NCBI GenBank assembly: GCA_035444205.1
Contig: DAOMOD010000194.1
Span: 1-7,808, forward strand
Source: DAOMOD01 sp035444205
GTDB lineage: Bacteria; Pseudomonadota; Gammaproteobacteria; Xanthomonadales; BPKI01
Direction: 5' to 3'
Length of the DNA: 7,808 bases
Positions 6,670 through 7,808 of the stretch are shown here, in pieces (within the stretch, counting starts at the first letter, position 1; every line of letters begins with the position of its first letter). Below the pieces are notes generated by a model. It was not told where the DNA came from and ran no database searches. It saw nothing but the letters and a program-made list of their open reading frames with translations. A program made the translations under genes and the position numbers.

Positions 6670-6698
6670 AGAATAGCCTGCCCCTGTGGAAAACTGAA
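6670..6698 (-). promoter_or_regulatory. Candidate sigma-70 promoter of the TonB2 operon (weak)
   Basis: On the minus strand TTCAGT (6693-6698) and TATTCT (6670-6675) are separated by 17 bases. They match the -35 and -10 consensus at three and four of six positions. The site lies about 140 bases upstream of the DUF3450 start. A second, poorer option is GTGACA (6580-6585) with TAGTTT (6559-6564) at 15-base spacing, much closer to the gene. Neither is convincing alone. Confidence 0.22.
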
Positions 6699-6857
6699 GG
6701 ACCAGACCCGACTCCGACCAGGAGTGCCCGCCGCCGAGGGCACGATCCACCCACGTGCGCAAACGTCGCGGCGGACGACCGGATGTGGTGAGATCGCTAC
6801 AGACCCAGGCGGCGAGGCGCGGACGGTAGCAGCGCGGCCGCTTCCAGCGCAAGCCAG

Positions 6858-6871
6858 GATCGACGTCGATC
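6858..6871. promoter_or_regulatory. Perfect 14-bp palindrome, possible operator
   Basis: GATCGACGTCGATC is fully self-complementary and lies about 80 bases before the RDD leader ORF, in a position suitable for a dimeric regulator. About half a palindrome of this length is expected by chance in a window of this size, so position is the main argument. Confidence 0.2.
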
Positions 6872-6935
6872 GATGTGCGATTGCAGCAACAAAATGAGGC
6901 GGGTCCCCGAAAGTTCAGCTTGTGAGAGGTCAAGC

Positions 6936-6968
6936 ATGATGCTTCCATTGCATTGCATTGCAACATGA
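6936..6968 (+). CDS. Putative 10-codon leader ORF coupled to the RDD gene
   Basis: An ATG at 6936 has a good ribosome binding site (GAGAGG at 6924-6929, 6-base spacing) and reads MMLPLHCIAT before a TGA at 6966-6968. That stop overlaps the ATG of the RDD gene as ATGA. The RDD ATG has no Shine-Dalgarno sequence of its own close by; the sequence just upstream is the CATTG repeat. Ribosomes finishing the leader could therefore reinitiate at the RDD start. No mark of amino-acid attenuation is evident in the peptide. The arrangement is seen directly; its use in translation is inference. Confidence 0.4.
   Translation: MMLPLHCIAT
6946..6960 (+). repeat. Pentanucleotide repeat CATTG x3
   Basis: Three exact copies of CATTG lie inside the leader ORF, 5 to 19 bases before the RDD start codon. 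Loss of one copy would put the leader ATG (6936) in frame with the RDD ORF, producing a fusion that begins MMLPLHCNMNEQ. Three copies are few for a hypermutable tract. Confidence 0.7.
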
Positions 6969-7405
6969 ACGAGCAGCCGTCGGTACGCTACGCCGGTCCT
7001 GTCCCGCGCCTGCTGGCCGCAGTCTATGACCTGCTCCCGGTGATCGCCCTGTGGTTCCTGGTCGGCCTGGTCGGAGTCGCGCTGAATGGTGGAGAGGCAT
7101 TGACCGGAGCGGCGCGGTTCGCCTTGCTGGCCGCGGTCGTGGCGGTCACGGTGCTGTACCTGGCGCTTTCCTGGCAGCGCGCCGGCCAGACGCTTGGCAT
7201 GCGCGCCTGGCGACTGCGCCTGGTTGACGCTCAAGGCGCAGCGCTGGGCTGGCGGCTGGCCATCAAGCGCGCGGTCTGGGCACTGTTGCAACTCCTGCCC
7301 CTGGGCCTCGGCCTGCTGCCCGTGCTGTTCGATCGCGAGCGCCGCTCTCTGGCCGACCGGATCTGCGACACACGGGTGCTGCGCCTGCCGAAATCGCCGC
7401 GCTGA
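6965..7405 (+). CDS. RDD family membrane protein
   Basis: This 146-aa inner-membrane protein has the RDD family layout. An N-terminal PRLLAAVYDLLPV holds Arg15 and Asp22 at the start of the first membrane helix (about 17-40). A second helix lies at about 51-70. The loop QRAGQTLGMRAWRLRLVD (71-88) is the most typical RDD segment. A third helix (about 100-121) leads to FDRERRSLADRICDTRVL (122-139). The family is widespread and poorly characterised; some members are suggested to be ion transporters or antiporters, but nothing here fixes a substrate. The ATG at 6965 was chosen over a TTG at 6953 because it is a better codon and overlaps the stop of the leader ORF. The gene is divergent from the TonB operon. 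The second REP-like array begins 38 bases after its stop, with no separate terminator seen. Confidence 0.85.
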   Translation: MNEQPSVRYAGPVPRLLAAVYDLLPVIALWFLVGLVGVALNGGEALTGAARFALLAAVVAVTVLYLALSWQRAGQTLGMRAWRLRLVDAQGAALGWRLAIKRAVWALLQLLPLGLGLLPVLFDRERRSLADRICDTRVLRLPKSPR

Positions 7406-7442
7406 TGTCCTGTGAACGCCTGCCGGGTCGTTCCTGGGCATG

Positions 7443-7808
7443 ACGCTTGAGCAGGGGCCACCCTGTGGGCGACATGGGCGCGGCATCGAAGCGGCGGGAC
7501 GGTCGCGCACGAGGTGCGCTCTACGGGGACATGGCTCTTGCAGGAGGGGCTTCAGCCCCGACCCGGGCACGGCATCCTCGCGAGGCGTCGGTCGCGGCTG
7601 AAGCCGCTCCTACAGGGCCGCGCTTGCGTAAGAGCCCACCTTGTGGGCGACCGGGCGCCGACATCGAAGCGACGGGACGGTCGCGCACGGGGTGCGCTCT
7701 ACAGGGACATGGCTCTTGCAGGAGGGGCTTCAGCCCCGACCCGGGCACGGCATCCTCGCGAGGCGTCGGTCGCGGCTGAAGCCGCTCCTACAGGGCCGCG
7801 CTTGCGTA
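7443..7808. repeat. Tandem array of the 178-bp REP-like unit (right copy)
   Basis: A diverged partial unit (about 7443-7569) is followed by one complete 178-bp unit (7570-7747) and the first 61 bases of a third (7748-7808), which runs off the window. The stretch 7570-7808 is identical, base for base, to 1-239. The diverged part keeps the hairpin GCGCAC/GTGCGC but with loop GAG instead of GGG, while its GGCCAC/GTGGGC stem has a mismatch. The orientation is the same as in the left array. The array starts directly after the RDD gene, so both arrays sit at gene 3' ends. Confidence 0.9.

Larger units (their letters stand above)
6533..6964. other. Divergent intergenic region
   Basis: This stretch of 432 bases separates the start of the TonB operon (minus) from the RDD gene (plus), so it should hold both promoters. 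Its minus-strand open frames look like chance extensions. It contains a weak minus-strand promoter candidate (6670-6698), an inverted repeat GTGCCC/GGGCAC (6724-6729 and 6738-6743), a perfect 14-bp palindrome (6858-6871), and a leader ORF with a CATTG triplet (6936-6968). I see no AT-rich 19-bp palindrome resembling a Fur box. There is no sign of a tRNA or other RNA gene. Confidence 0.6.

Noticed and set aside
6685..6693. TGTGGAAAA, which on the minus strand fits the DnaA-box consensus TTWTNCACA
   Set aside because: It is a single isolated site with no cluster, no AT-rich unwinding region and no dnaA or rep gene; one such match is expected by chance in a window this size.
6562..6966. Minus-strand frame of 134 codons in the divergent intergenic region
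   Set aside because: It has no ribosome binding site or domain, and it crosses the likely promoter region and the start of the RDD gene antisense.

Overview
The window looks like GC-rich chromosomal DNA from a gammaproteobacterium, most likely of the Xanthomonadales/Lysobacterales type. The grounds are the protein families, the strongly GC-biased codon use (long antisense shadow frames) and the REP-type hairpins with GTAGGAGC...GCGAC flanks. I cannot name a species. A run of ten N at 1321-1330 shows that it is a scaffold with one unresolved gap.

Layout, left to right. Positions 1-295 hold a tandem array of a 178-bp REP-like unit. xerD (353-1285, minus strand) follows, then the N gap. From 1361 to 6532 a six-gene minus-strand operon is read right to left: a DUF3450 coiled-coil periplasmic protein, TtpC (a secreted coiled-coil domain fused to an ExbB/TolQ-like channel domain), ExbB, ExbD, TonB and a periplasmic TPR protein. 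Positions 6533-6964 are intergenic and carry the presumed divergent promoters. A small RDD-family membrane protein gene (6965-7405, plus strand) follows. A second copy of the 178-bp array fills 7443-7808.

The six genes match the order of the TonB2/TtpC system known from Vibrio and relatives (V. cholerae VC1548 to VC1543). ExbB and ExbD are expected to convert proton flux across the inner membrane into movement of TonB, which energises outer-membrane TonB-dependent transporters. TtpC, DUF3450 and the TPR protein are accessory parts specific to this subtype. Start and stop codons overlap or nearly touch at most junctions. The exception is the 104-bp exbB-exbD spacer, which holds a three-level nested inverted repeat.

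I do not see a wholly new multi-gene system. The most unusual features are structural. The 178-bp repeat is itself a dimer of 89-bp halves and contains four hairpins with different stems but the same flanks. A perfect 239-bp direct repeat forms both ends of the window. A folded element sits between exbB and exbD. A leader ORF carrying a CATTG triplet repeat overlaps the start codon of the RDD gene.
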